The notes beneath the pieces were generated by a model, which worked only from the letters and a program-made list of their open reading frames with translations, was not told where the DNA came from and did no database searches. Both the position numbers and the translations under genes were made by a program. Shown here in pieces: positions 53,484 through 61,999 of a stretch of 64,000 nucleotides of DNA. The stretch's first letter is position 1. Every line of letters starts with the position of its first letter. Origin of the DNA: UMGS1663 sp963558185 (GTDB lineage: Bacteria; Bacillota; Clostridia; TANB77; CAG-508); NCBI GenBank assembly GCA_963558185.1, contig CAUWFE010000003.1, positions 19,552 through 83,551 on the forward strand, given 5' to 3'.

Positions 53484-53903
53484 TTAACTAATTTTCTCTA
53501 TACTTAATTTTCTAATGTCATCATCTAATTTTTGAAAAACTATTTTAGTATATGGTTTTGGAAGAATATCATCAATAAGTTCACCCCACTCAATTATACA
53601 AATACCATTATTAAAATAATCTTCTCCACCAATTGCGTAAAATTCATCTGAATCTTCTAATCTATAAACATCAAAATGATAAATTGTAGTATTAGAATTT
53701 TTATATTCATTCACAATAGTAAATGTGGGGCTGGATATTTCATTTTCTAAACCAAAATATGTTAAAACACCTTCTGTAAATTTAGTTTTTCCTGAGCCTA
53801 ATTCACCAGATAAAACTATAATGTCACCTTTATGTAAATTTTTTGCAAAATTACTTGCAAACTTTTTTGTATCATCTTCATTGTAAGAAATAAAACTTTC
53901 CAT
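53484..53903 (-). CDS. tsaE: tRNA threonylcarbamoyladenosine biosynthesis ATPase TsaE
   Basis: The ATPase partner of TsaB/TsaD in t6A37 modification of ANN-decoding tRNAs. Walker A is LSGELGSGKTKFTEGVL. SPTFTIVNEY, YHFDVYRLED and IEWGELI are typical TsaE segments. The ATG at 53903 (MESFISYN, 139 residues) is preferred because AAGGAG is 8 nt upstream; the ATG at 53909 is only 2 nt from it. tsaB and tsaD are not adjacent. Confidence 0.93.
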   Translation of the reverse strand: MESFISYNEDDTKKFASNFAKNLHKGDIIVLSGELGSGKTKFTEGVLTYFGLENEISSPTFTIVNEYKNSNTTIYHFDVYRLEDSDEFYAIGGEDYFNNGICIIEWGELIDDILPKPYTKIVFQKLDDDIRKLSIEKIS

Positions 53904-54039
53904 TGCCATAACTCCTTAATATAGACTTACTACTGTCTAATACTTTTTATAATTTTTACTATTTCTATTTTAGCATAAGTATTGTACTTTCACAATAGTT
54001 ATGTTAAAATATGCATATATTAAAGAGCGGAGGACAATA

Positions 54040-55854
54040 GTGGAAGATAAGAAAAAATATATTAGAAATTTTAGTATTATTGCTCATATAGATCATGGAA
54101 AATCTACACTAGCAGATAGGCTTATAGAAATGACAGGTGTACTATCTAAAAGAGAAATGGAAAGTCAAGTGTTAGATAACATGGACATAGAAAGAGAAAG
54201 AGGAATAACAATAAAATCTCAAGCAGTAAGAATGAAATATAAAGCAAAAGATGGAAATGAATATGAACTGAATTTAATTGATACACCAGGTCATGTTGAT
54301 TTTAATTATGAAGTATCAAGAAGTTTAGCTGCTTGTGATGGAGCTATTTTAGTAGTAGACAGCAGCCAAGGAGTAGAAGCTCAGACATTAGCAAATGTAT
54401 ATTTAGCAATAGACAATAACTTAGAAATTTTACCAGTTATAAATAAAATAGACTTACCAAATGCAAGACCAGATGAAGTAAAAAAAGAAATAGAAGATAT
54501 TATAGGAATACCAGCACAAGATGCACCATGTATTTCAGCAAAGTCAGGGCTTAATGTTGAAGAAGTTTTAGAAAGAATAGTAATAGATATACCAGCACCT
54601 AGTGGAAACAAAAATAATTTGTTACAATGTTTAATTTTTGATTCCATATATAATGACTATAAAGGTGCAATAGCATATGTAAGAGTAAAGGAAGGAACTG
54701 TTAAAGTAGGAGACGAAATTTTACTTATGTCTACAAATAAAACATTTGTAGTTACAGAAGTTGGTCATTTTGAACCAGGAGCATATGAAGCTTGTGAGGA
54801 ATTAGAAGCAGGTGAAGTTGGATATATTGCGGCAAGTATTAAAAATTTATCAGACATCCGAGTAGGAGACACTATCACATTAAAACAAAATCCAGCAAAA
54901 GAAGCTTTGCCAGGATATAAAAAGGTAGTTCCAATGGTATACTGTGGTTTGTATCCAGTAGATGGTAGTGACTATGAAAATTTAAAAGTAGCATTAGAAA
55001 AATTACAATTAAATGATGCAGCATTAGAATATGAACCAGAAACATCAAATGCACTAGGTTTTGGATTTAGATGTGGATTTTTAGGTTTACTACATTTAGA
55101 AATTATAGAAGAAAGACTAGATAGAGAATTTGATTTAAGTTTAATAACTACATCTCCATCTGTAATCTATAAAATTTATAAAACAGATGGAACAATGGTA
55201 GAATTATATAATCCAGCGGATTTACCACCACAAAATGAAATTTCATATATGGAAGAACCTTTTGTAACAGCACAAATTATGGCTCCAAAAGAATATGTTG
55301 GGAATATTATGGAAATTTGCCAAAATAGAAGAGGCATATATATAGATATGAAATATTTAGACGAACATAGGGTAACTATTATTTATGAATTACCATTAAA
55401 TGAAATTATTTATGATTTTTTTGATAGCTTAAAATCAAAAACAAAAGGATATGCTTCATTTGAATATGAATTTAAAGAATATAGACGTTCAGATTTAGTA
55501 AAATTAGATATTCTTGTAAATGGAGAAAATGTAGATGCTTTGTCTTTTATAGTACACAAAGATGTGAGTTATGAAAGAGGAAGGAAAATGATAGAAAAGC
55601 TAAAAGAAAACATACCAAGAAAATTATTTACAATTCCTATCCAAGCAGTAGTAGGTGGAAAAATAATAGCAAGAGAAACAATATCAGCTATGCGAAAAGA
55701 TGTACTTGCTAAGTGTTATGGTGGAGATATTACAAGAAAGAAAAAACTTCTTGAAAAACAAAAAAGAGGAAAGAAAAAAATGCGAGAAATTGGAAATGTA
55801 GAAATTCCACAAGAAGCATTTTTATCAGTACTAAAATTAGAAGATGAAAAGTAG
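54040..55854 (+). CDS. lepA: Elongation factor 4 (LepA)
   Basis: A translational GTPase that acts on the ribosome. The G motifs are AHIDHGKSTL, DTPGHVDF and NKIDLP. LepA-specific C-terminal elements YKVVPMVYCG and DVLAKCYGGDITRKKKLLEK are intact. The GTG at 54040 with CGGAGGAC upstream gives 604 residues, the usual length; an in-frame ATG at 54001 has no ribosome site. Confidence 0.97.
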   Translation: MEDKKKYIRNFSIIAHIDHGKSTLADRLIEMTGVLSKREMESQVLDNMDIERERGITIKSQAVRMKYKAKDGNEYELNLIDTPGHVDFNYEVSRSLAACDGAILVVDSSQGVEAQTLANVYLAIDNNLEILPVINKIDLPNARPDEVKKEIEDIIGIPAQDAPCISAKSGLNVEEVLERIVIDIPAPSGNKNNLLQCLIFDSIYNDYKGAIAYVRVKEGTVKVGDEILLMSTNKTFVVTEVGHFEPGAYEACEELEAGEVGYIAASIKNLSDIRVGDTITLKQNPAKEALPGYKKVVPMVYCGLYPVDGSDYENLKVALEKLQLNDAALEYEPETSNALGFGFRCGFLGLLHLEIIEERLDREFDLSLITTSPSVIYKIYKTDGTMVELYNPADLPPQNEISYMEEPFVTAQIMAPKEYVGNIMEICQNRRGIYIDMKYLDEHRVTIIYELPLNEIIYDFFDSLKSKTKGYASFEYEFKEYRRSDLVKLDILVNGENVDALSFIVHKDVSYERGRKMIEKLKENIPRKLFTIPIQAVVGGKIIARETISAMRKDVLAKCYGGDITRKKKLLEKQKRGKKKMREIGNVEIPQEAFLSVLKLEDEK

Positions 55855-55862
55855 GTGAGAAA

Positions 55863-56621
55863 ATGAAAGAAGAATATAGTGACCAGGTAGAAGGCAGAAA
55901 TGCTGTATTAGAACTTTTACAATCTGGCAAAGATATAAATAAAATATATGTACAAAATGGAGAAATGCATGGATCTATTCATAAAATTTTAGCAATAGCA
56001 AAAGAGAAAAAAATAATAGTAGTAAAGGTAGACAAACAAAAGTTAAATGAAATGTCACAAACAGAAAACCATCAAGGAGTCATAGCAGTTGTGCCACCAT
56101 ATGAATATTGTGAAGTAGAAGACATTTTAGAAGAAGCAAAGAAAAAAGAAGAATCGCCTTTTATTGTAATATTAGATGGAATTGAAGATGTGCATAATTT
56201 AGGTTCCATAATTAGAACAGCAGAAACAGCAGGAGTACATGGTATTATCATTCCAAAGAGAAGGTCAGCATTAGTAAATAGTACGGTTAAAAAAACATCA
56301 GCAGGAGCTGTAGAACATATGAAAATAGCAAGAGTAAACAATTTAAATGAAACTATAAAATATCTTAAAGAGCAAGGAATTTGGGTTTGCGGGACTGATA
56401 TGCAAACAAAAACTTACTACTATGAGCAAGATTTAACAGGCCCAATAGCTATAGTAATTGGTAGTGAAGGCTTTGGAATGAGTAGACTTGTAAAAGAAAA
56501 TTGTGATTTTATTGTTAAAATTCCTATGAAAGGGAAAATAACTTCATTAAATGCTGCAGTTTCAGCAGGAATTGTAATATATGAAACTGTAAAACAAAAT
56601 CAAATCAAAGGAGGAAAATAA
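55863..56621 (+). CDS. rlmB: 23S rRNA 2'-O-methyltransferase RlmB (SpoU family)
   Basis: A 252-residue SPOUT methyltransferase. The N-terminal substrate-binding domain (VEGRNAVLELLQSG) is followed by the three SpoU motifs: LDGIEDVHNLGSIIRTAETAG, IGSEGFGMSRLV and KGKITSLNAAVSAGIVIYE. It would methylate a ribose in 23S rRNA domain V; related TrmH enzymes act on tRNA. It is 8 bp after lepA, so it is likely in the same transcript. Confidence 0.92.
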   Translation: MKEEYSDQVEGRNAVLELLQSGKDINKIYVQNGEMHGSIHKILAIAKEKKIIVVKVDKQKLNEMSQTENHQGVIAVVPPYEYCEVEDILEEAKKKEESPFIVILDGIEDVHNLGSIIRTAETAGVHGIIIPKRRSALVNSTVKKTSAGAVEHMKIARVNNLNETIKYLKEQGIWVCGTDMQTKTYYYEQDLTGPIAIVIGSEGFGMSRLVKENCDFIVKIPMKGKITSLNAAVSAGIVIYETVKQNQIKGGK

Positions 56622-56622
56622 A

Positions 56623-58173
56623 ATGTATTATGGAAAAAAGAAAAAAATTATAATTATAAGTGTGGTAATTGCGTTAGTGCTTATATTAGGTGGAGTAGGA
56701 GCATATTTGTTTTTGGCTACAGATTTATTTAAATCGAGTGAAACATTATTTTATAAATATTTAGTAGAAACAAGTGGAATATTAAAAAACTCACAATTGG
56801 AAGAAATCGATAAACTAAAACAACAAAGTGCATATACAACTACAGGTGAAGCAACAGTTAGTTTTGTAGGAGCAGATGAAACAAAACAGTCATTATATGA
56901 TGAAATGTTTGATAATTTAAAAATAACTGTTAATGGTAAAAGCAATGATTCTGAGCAATTATCTAATACAAACCTTAAATTGATGTATGGAACACAAGAA
57001 CTATTTAATTTAGATGTTGCAAAAAATGAAAATATATATGGAGTAAAATCTGATGAAATTGTTACATCATATTTAGGTGTTAAAAATGAAAATTTACAAG
57101 TATTAGCTCAAAAATTAGGAATATCAGGAAATATACCAAATGAAATATCTTCAAATATAAAAGAAATATTAGAAATTAGTGATGAAGATTATGAACATAT
57201 AGCACAAACATATTTACCTGTATTACAAAGTAGTATATCTAAAGATAAATTTTCAAAAGATACTGATGTCCCAGTTAGTTTAAATGGAGAGGAACATAAA
57301 GTAAATGCATATAGACTTGATTTAACAGGTGATGAACTAGTAAGTGTAATAACAAATGTATTAAACACATTGACACAAGATAGTGTAACATTAAATTTAA
57401 TTACCACAAAGGCAAAAGCTTTAGGTTTAGATCAACAATATACACAAGTAAATAATTTAACAAAAATGATAAATAGTCAAATAAAAAATTTATCTAAAAC
57501 ATTAGGTGAATATAAAGATGGAGTAAGTATAGTTATATATGAAGAAAATAAAGTACGTTTTGGAATAGAAATAATTATAAAAAATCAAAGTAAAGTTAAC
57601 TTTATATATAAAAATAGTGATACATCAGATGAAATGCAAATTAATGTAGAAAACTTAAATAGTGAAGAAGATGAAAAAGATAGTATACAAATACAATATT
57701 CAGCAACTAAAACATCAACAAATACAATACAAAAAATTTCAATAGTGCAAGATGGCACAGCAATTTTGGAAATTAGTACTACAACAGATGGAGCGGCATC
57801 ATTAAATAATGTGAATAACACAACTAATATTACATTTAATAGTGAAGAAGGAGAAACAACAGTATTAACATATACAGAACAATTACAATTTGTGGACAAT
57901 TTAGAAAATTTATTTAAATTAGATAACACAAATTGTGCTATAATAAATGATTATACAACAGAACAAATACAAGCAGTATTAACAGCTGTATTACTTAGAA
58001 GTACACAAGTATATACTGAAAAATTACAATATATTACAAATACAGTAAACAATACAATAAATAACGGACAAAATAATACTAATAGTATACCAGATATTAC
58101 AGGAAATAATGGGCAAAATGCACAAGGAGAAGAAGCACCAATAACAAATAATAATCAAGCACAAAATCAATAA
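56623..58173 (+). CDS. Membrane-anchored extracellular protein, unknown function
   Basis: A 516-residue protein with one N-terminal membrane segment (about 8-32), then a long Ser/Thr/Asn-rich extracellular body with regularly spaced beta strands, and a low-complexity Asn/Gln-rich tail (about 470-516). It begins 1 bp after the rlmB stop region with AAAGGAGG inside the end of rlmB, so it is translationally linked. I do not recognise the domain; similar single-anchor, repeat-poor surface proteins occur in clostridia. Confidence 0.7.
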   Translation: MYYGKKKKIIIISVVIALVLILGGVGAYLFLATDLFKSSETLFYKYLVETSGILKNSQLEEIDKLKQQSAYTTTGEATVSFVGADETKQSLYDEMFDNLKITVNGKSNDSEQLSNTNLKLMYGTQELFNLDVAKNENIYGVKSDEIVTSYLGVKNENLQVLAQKLGISGNIPNEISSNIKEILEISDEDYEHIAQTYLPVLQSSISKDKFSKDTDVPVSLNGEEHKVNAYRLDLTGDELVSVITNVLNTLTQDSVTLNLITTKAKALGLDQQYTQVNNLTKMINSQIKNLSKTLGEYKDGVSIVIYEENKVRFGIEIIIKNQSKVNFIYKNSDTSDEMQINVENLNSEEDEKDSIQIQYSATKTSTNTIQKISIVQDGTAILEISTTTDGAASLNNVNNTTNITFNSEEGETTVLTYTEQLQFVDNLENLFKLDNTNCAIINDYTTEQIQAVLTAVLLRSTQVYTEKLQYITNTVNNTINNGQNNTNSIPDITGNNGQNAQGEEAPITNNNQAQNQ

Positions 58174-58262
58174 GGGCTAATAAAATAAAAATATTAAAAA
58201 TTATGAAAAACTAAATTAGTAGAATAATAAGGACCAAAATTATAAGAATTTAATAAAAACTA

Positions 58263-58291
58263 TTGACGAAATATAATTTACAGAGTATAAT
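58263..58291 (+). promoter_or_regulatory. thrS promoter
   Basis: TTGACG (58263-58268), 17 bp, TATAAT (58286-58291). Confidence 0.7.
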
Positions 58292-58297
58292 GAAAAA

Positions 58298-58535
58298 CAT
58301 GAATAAGTAAACATAAGTATGGAAAAGTAAAATAAAGGTTACTTTATAGAGAGAGTTAGTGATTACGCTGCAAGCTAACTTAAGTAAACATATTTGAAAA
58401 ACTACCATATTGTTTCTAGAAGAAATTCTAGCGTATCATTTGCGTTAAAAATGTATAATTAAGTAAAATAAAGGATGGAACCGTGTAATAAAAACACTCC
58501 TACAAATATATAGTGTATTTGTAGGGGTGTTTTTT
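58298..58535 (+). ncRNA. T-box leader of thrS
   Basis: The leader contains an AG-box-like AGAGAGTTAGTGATTACGCT, a CTGCAAGC apical element and the specifier region GAAAAACTACCATA with Thr codons ACT (58401-58403) and ACC (58404-58406). The T-box sequence is GGATGGAACCGTG (58473-58485), and a terminator lies at 58495-58535. The T-box core reads ACCGTG rather than the common ACCGCG. It accounts for most of the 386-bp gap before thrS. Confidence 0.88.
58495..58535 (+). terminator. T-box regulated terminator of thrS
   Basis: CACTCCTACAAATA pairs with TATTTGTAGGGGTG, followed by T6. Confidence 0.85.
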
Positions 58536-58559
58536 CATCCAAATTTATAAGGAGGTATT

Positions 58560-60470
58560 ATGATGATAAAAGTGACTTTAAAAGATGAATCTATTTTAGA
58601 GGTAGAAAAAGGAAGCACAATATTAGAAGTAGCTAAAAAAATTAGTGAAGGACTAGCAAGAAATGCAATGGCTGGTAAAGTAAATGGAGAAGTAAAAGAT
58701 TTAAGAATTGAATTAGAAAATGATTGCAAATTAGAAATTTTAACATTTGCAGATTTAGATGGAAAAAAAGCATATTGGCATACAACATCTCACATAATGG
58801 CACAAGCTATAAAAAGATTATATTCAAACGTAAAATTAACAATTGGTCCATCAATTGACAATGGATTTTATTATGATTTTGATACAGAAAATACTTTTTC
58901 AGAATCTGATTTTGAAAAAATTGAAGAAGAAATGAAAAAAATTATAAAAGAAGACTTAAAAATAGAAAAGTTCACATTACCTAGAGAAGAAGCTATAAAA
59001 TTAATGCAAGAAAATGGAGAACCATATAAAGTTGAACTAATAGAAGAATTACCAGAGGATGAAGTGATTTCGTTCTATAGGCAAGGTGAATTTGTAGATT
59101 TATGTGCAGGACCACATCTAATGAGTACTGGAAAAGTAAAGGCAGTTAAACTATTATCTACTTCAGGAGCTTATTGGAGAGGTGATGAACATAATAAAAT
59201 GTTACAAAGAATTTATGGTATATCATATCCAAAATTAACAGAATTAGAAGAATATTTAAATATGTTAGAAGAGGCTAAGAAAAGAGACCATAAGAAATTA
59301 GGTAAAGAATTAGATTTATTCATGATGTCAAAAGAAGGACCAGGTTTTCCATTTTTCTTGCCAAAAGGAATGATATTGAGAAATACATTAGAAGATTTTT
59401 GGAGAAAAATTCATAGAGAAAATGGATACCAAGAAATAAAAACACCAATGATATTAAATGAAGAATTATGGCATCGTTCAGGACATTGGGATCATTATAA
59501 AGAAAATATGTATACAACTGAAATTGATGAGGTAGATTACGGAATAAAACCAATGAATTGTCCAGGAGGAATGATTGTATATAAAAGTAAAATGCATTCT
59601 TATCGTGATTTACCAATAAGAATGGGAGAATTAGGATTAGTACACAGACATGAAAAATCAGGTGAGTTAAATGGATTATTTAGAGTAAGGTGTTTTACAC
59701 AAGATGATGCTCATATATTCTGTTTGCCAGAACAAATTGAATCTGAAATTACAGGTGTAATAAAATTAATAGATAAAGTTTATTCTATCTTTGGCTTAAC
59801 ATATTCGGTAGAATTATCAACAAGACCGGAAGATTCTATGGGGTCAGATGCACAATGGAATATGGCAGAAGAAGCTTTGAAAAAAGTATTAACTGATTTA
59901 AATATGCCTTATGAATTAAATGAAGGAGATGGAGCTTTCTATGGTCCAAAAATAGACTTTCATATTCGCGATTCATTAGGAAGAAGCTGGCAATGTGGAA
60001 CAATTCAATTAGATTTCCAAATGCCAGAAAGATTTGATTTAACATATATAGGAGAAGATGGAGAAAAACATAGACCTGTTATGCTACATCGAGTTATATT
60101 CGGAGCAATTGAAAGATTTATAGGAATATTAATTGAAAATTTTGCTGGAGCATTCCCAACATGGTTAGCACCAGTTCAAGCAAAAATAATTCCAATTACA
60201 GATAGAAATTTGGAATATGCACAATTATTAAGTAAAAAATTAGAAGAGCAAGGAATTAGAACAGAAATAGATGAAAGACAAGAGAAAATTGGGTATAAAA
60301 TTCGTGAAGCACAAATGGAGAAAGTACCATATATGCTAGTAATTGGAGATAAAGAAATGGAAACAAATACTGTAGGAGTAAGAGAACGTAAAAATGGAGA
60401 CATAGGGCAAATGTCACTAGAAAGCTTTATTGAAAAAATTAGAGATGAAATAGATAACTTTACAATATAA
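58560..60470 (+). CDS. thrS: Threonine--tRNA ligase
   Basis: Class II synthetase of 636 residues with TGS (about 1-62), editing, catalytic and anticodon domains. The editing-domain zinc/water motif HTTSHIMAQAIKRLY and GPSIDNGFYYDF are intact. Motif 2 is in GLVHRHEKSGELNGLFRVR, motif 3 in PVMLHRVIFGAIERFIGIL. AAGGAGG precedes tandem ATGs at 58560 and 58563; the second is better spaced. Controlled by the T-box leader upstream. Confidence 0.97.
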   Translation: MMIKVTLKDESILEVEKGSTILEVAKKISEGLARNAMAGKVNGEVKDLRIELENDCKLEILTFADLDGKKAYWHTTSHIMAQAIKRLYSNVKLTIGPSIDNGFYYDFDTENTFSESDFEKIEEEMKKIIKEDLKIEKFTLPREEAIKLMQENGEPYKVELIEELPEDEVISFYRQGEFVDLCAGPHLMSTGKVKAVKLLSTSGAYWRGDEHNKMLQRIYGISYPKLTELEEYLNMLEEAKKRDHKKLGKELDLFMMSKEGPGFPFFLPKGMILRNTLEDFWRKIHRENGYQEIKTPMILNEELWHRSGHWDHYKENMYTTEIDEVDYGIKPMNCPGGMIVYKSKMHSYRDLPIRMGELGLVHRHEKSGELNGLFRVRCFTQDDAHIFCLPEQIESEITGVIKLIDKVYSIFGLTYSVELSTRPEDSMGSDAQWNMAEEALKKVLTDLNMPYELNEGDGAFYGPKIDFHIRDSLGRSWQCGTIQLDFQMPERFDLTYIGEDGEKHRPVMLHRVIFGAIERFIGILIENFAGAFPTWLAPVQAKIIPITDRNLEYAQLLSKKLEEQGIRTEIDERQEKIGYKIREAQMEKVPYMLVIGDKEMETNTVGVRERKNGDIGQMSLESFIEKIRDEIDNFTI

Positions 60471-60482
60471 ATAAGTAAAAAG

Positions 60483-60516
60483 AAAATATCCCTCAATGTA
60501 AGTAGAGGGATATTTT
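60483..60516 (+). terminator. Terminator after thrS
   Basis: AAAATATCCCTC / GAGGGATATTTT perfect stem with a 10-nt loop. Confidence 0.8.
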
Positions 60517-60548
60517 CCTGACTCTGACTAAATTTTATGAACAATAAA

Positions 60549-60572
60549 AAAAGCCTAGAAATAGGCTTTTTC
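60549..60572 (-). terminator. Short hairpin next to the tRNA fragment
   Basis: AAAAGCCTA / TAGGCTTTT with a GAAA loop and T/A-rich flanks. On the minus strand it is the natural terminator of the tRNA whose 3' half follows at 60577. Confidence 0.7.
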
Positions 60573-60576
60573 TTTA

Positions 60577-60621
60577 TGGTGCCTCAAACGGCAATCGAAC
60601 CAGTGACGCAGGGATTTTCAG
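60577..60621 (-). tRNA. tRNA-Phe(GAA) 3'-half fragment, probable attachment-site scar
   Basis: On the minus strand the 45 nt read from the anticodon loop CTGAAAA (anticodon GAA) through the anticodon-stem strand TCCCT, the variable loop GCGTC, the T loop TTCGATT and the acceptor to the encoded CCA. The 5' half is missing. The T stem has two mismatches, so it could not serve as a tRNA. Fragments that start at the anticodon loop and keep the 3' end are typical of integration sites of tRNA-targeting recombinases. Foreign-looking DNA begins on its right side. Confidence 0.8.
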
Positions 60622-60654
60622 TATTTTTAAATAATTTTTTATAAAATTAATTTC

Positions 60655-60683
60655 TTGACAAAAGAAAATTAATAATGTATATT
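60655..60683 (+). promoter_or_regulatory. Promoter of the toxin mRNA (RNA I)
   Basis: TTGACA (60655-60660), 17 bp, TATATT (60678-60683). The leader then forms CCTTTC / GAAAGG (60691-60696 with 60708-60713), which covers part of the Shine-Dalgarno. Confidence 0.75.
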
Positions 60684-60724
60684 GTATTTGCCTTTCGCCA
60701 GAAGGTAGAAAGGAGGTTAGTATT

Positions 60725-60799
60725 TTGCATAACTTATTAAAGCTATTAGTCTTAATAGTTATTTACCTAATTTTAGGCAAATTTGACCAAGAAGACTAA
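60725..60799 (+). CDS. Putative type I toxin, 24-residue membrane peptide
   Basis: TTG start at 60725 with AGGAGG (60711-60716) 8 nt upstream. The peptide begins MHNLLKLLVLIVIYLILGK (one membrane helix) and ends in the charged tail KFDQED. Size and build (short hydrophobic helix plus charged C-terminus) match Fst-type toxins that insert in the membrane, but the Pro-x-x-x-Gly and Trp-Leu core of known Fst proteins is absent. The gene lies between a promoter and a shared terminator, opposite a small antisense RNA. Confidence 0.7.
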   Translation: MHNLLKLLVLIVIYLILGKFDQED

Positions 60800-60800
60800 A

Positions 60801-60867
60801 GGAAAAAGACTAGGAATTGCAGTTCCTAGTCTTTTTTATAGTATTTGCATAACTTTTTATTGACGTC
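60801..60867 (-). ncRNA. Putative antitoxin RNA (RNA II)
   Basis: A minus-strand transcript predicted to start near 60867, seven bases past a consensus -10, and to end at the shared terminator, about 66 nt long. It contains AAGTTATGCAAATAC, the complement of the toxin initiation region, and the complement of the terminator stem. No ORF. Size and layout are like RNA II of the pAD1 par locus. Confidence 0.65.
60803..60837. terminator. Bidirectional terminator shared by RNA I and RNA II
   Basis: Perfect stem AAAAAGACTAGGAA / TTCCTAGTCTTTTT with a 6-nt loop. It has T runs on both strands, so it ends both convergent transcripts. Confidence 0.9.
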
Positions 60868-60873
60868 AAATAT

Positions 60874-60902
60874 AGTATACTATATTTTTTATTATATGTC
60901 AA
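60874..60902 (-). promoter_or_regulatory. Promoter of the antitoxin RNA
   Basis: On the minus strand TTGACA (60902-60897), exactly 17 bp, TATACT (60879-60874). Confidence 0.75.
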
Positions 60903-60994
60903 ATTTTTAAAATTATTCTTGTATTTAATTTATGATAAAATCACCTTAAAAGTTTATAAGCAAATATTTCACCCTAAATGTATAAAAATGCAAA

Positions 60995-61697
60995 TTATAG
61001 AGATAATAGGAAGGTGGAATATTTAATGTTAAAACAAAAAGAATTAAAAAGAGTAACAAGCAATCCTTTTTTATCAAAGAAAGAAAAAGTAAAGAAAGAT
61101 TTAGCACGAATGCAATAGAAACAACCGAAGGCTTTGAATATGAGATAATATTTCAATATGAGGGAACCATCTATCAGCAAGAAAAATAATGTGATAATGC
61201 TTATTAGAAAAAAGATTAGAGCAAAAAGAAATACCTTGTTTAATAATATCCATAGAATAAGCATCAGGATTGTGTTTGCCTTTAAAGCAACGAAACCAAA
61301 TAGGAATACCTTGTCTGCCAATGCGAAGAGAAAAGAGAAGAATAGTAAATTTGTTTTTGCAAAACATATGGTCAAAAGAAATATGGACATAATTATCAGG
61401 ATGTTTGACACAAAATTTAGAAATAATATGCTTAATAAAGGTTTCGAAAAGAGAATATGAAATAGAAGAAAAAGAGTTGAAGAAACGCCTAAAGCAACGT
61501 TCAATAGATTCGAGATGAATAAGAGAGAAGTTATCCTTTAATTTACGAGAAAAATCAGAAGTGACAACAGATTCAGCCGAAATCATAGCAAGAATAATAT
61601 AACACAAGTTTTTAAGTAAAGGTTTAGAAATAGAAAATTTTTTGAAAAAGTTGCGTAAACTACTTGAAATTTTTTCTTGATTATAATATGCTTTCAT
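60995..61697 (-). mobile_element. IS4-like transposase remnant
   Basis: Minus-strand reading from ATG 61697 gives a DDE transposase N-terminal and middle part: SAESVVTSDFSRKLKDNFS, VHISFDHMFCKNKFTILLF and IIFLADRWFPHIEILSHIQS. After about 61140 the similarity moves to the next frame (GCFYCIRAKSF) and ends near 60995 without the C-terminal Glu region. It is therefore frameshifted and 3'-truncated. Upstream, AAAAGCATTCC (61751-61761 complement) pairs with GGAATGCTTTT (61698-61708 complement) and covers the transposase ribosome site, as in several IS elements. Confidence 0.75.
61026..61118 (+). CDS. Possible 30-residue ORF at the IS edge
   Basis: ATG 61026 follows GGAAGGTGG. The basic peptide MLKQKELKRVTSNPFLSKKE... 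stops at 61116. It overlaps the degenerate end of the transposase remnant on the other strand, so it may be the start of a gene interrupted by the IS, or chance. Confidence 0.25.
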   Translation: MLKQKELKRVTSNPFLSKKEKVKKDLARMQ

Positions 61698-61783
61698 AAA
61701 AGCATTCCTCCTTTGTATATGTTTTTGTTTTCAAGTAGATTATATAAAAAGGAATGCTTTTTTGCAATATATACCTAAAAATA

Positions 61784-61999
61784 ATGAGAATTGAATATAA
61801 TAAAAGGAAGGTTTTAGACAAGATATATGTCTATGACCTTCTTTTTAAAAAAGTGTCCGGATATCAGGTATTTAATAAAGATTTAATGAAAAAGATGTTA
61901 AGTACAACTTATTCAGGATTACAAGACTTAGTAGTTACATTTACAGTGACTTATTCTAATGATAATTGGCATGTGAATTTAGTTGATGTACATGAATAA
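61784..61999 (+). CDS. Hypothetical protein, prophage-like module
   Basis: A 71-residue product (from ATG 61784) with no membrane segment, Lys-rich at its N-terminus and containing STTYSGLQDLVVTFTVTYSN. No clear ribosome site; the frame extends to 61754 at the IS boundary, so its 5' end may have been replaced by the IS. Its stop overlaps the next small gene by 8 bp. In inoviruses this position often holds small replication or ssDNA-binding genes, but homology is not shown. Confidence 0.5.
   Translation: MRIEYNKRKVLDKIYVYDLLFKKVSGYQVFNKDLMKKMLSTTYSGLQDLVVTFTVTYSNDNWHVNLVDVHE

Larger units (their letters stand above)
60720..60855 (+). repeat. Direct repeat pair linking toxin start and antisense RNA
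   Basis: GTATTTTGCATAACTT (60720-60735, spanning the toxin start codon) and GTATTTGCATAACTT (60841-60855) differ by one T. As the two transcripts converge, the repeats make the RNAs complementary at the toxin translation start. Confidence 0.8.

Noticed and set aside
61158..61460. 100-codon plus-strand frame over the transposase
   Set aside because: Antisense to a clear DDE transposase remnant; no ribosome site.
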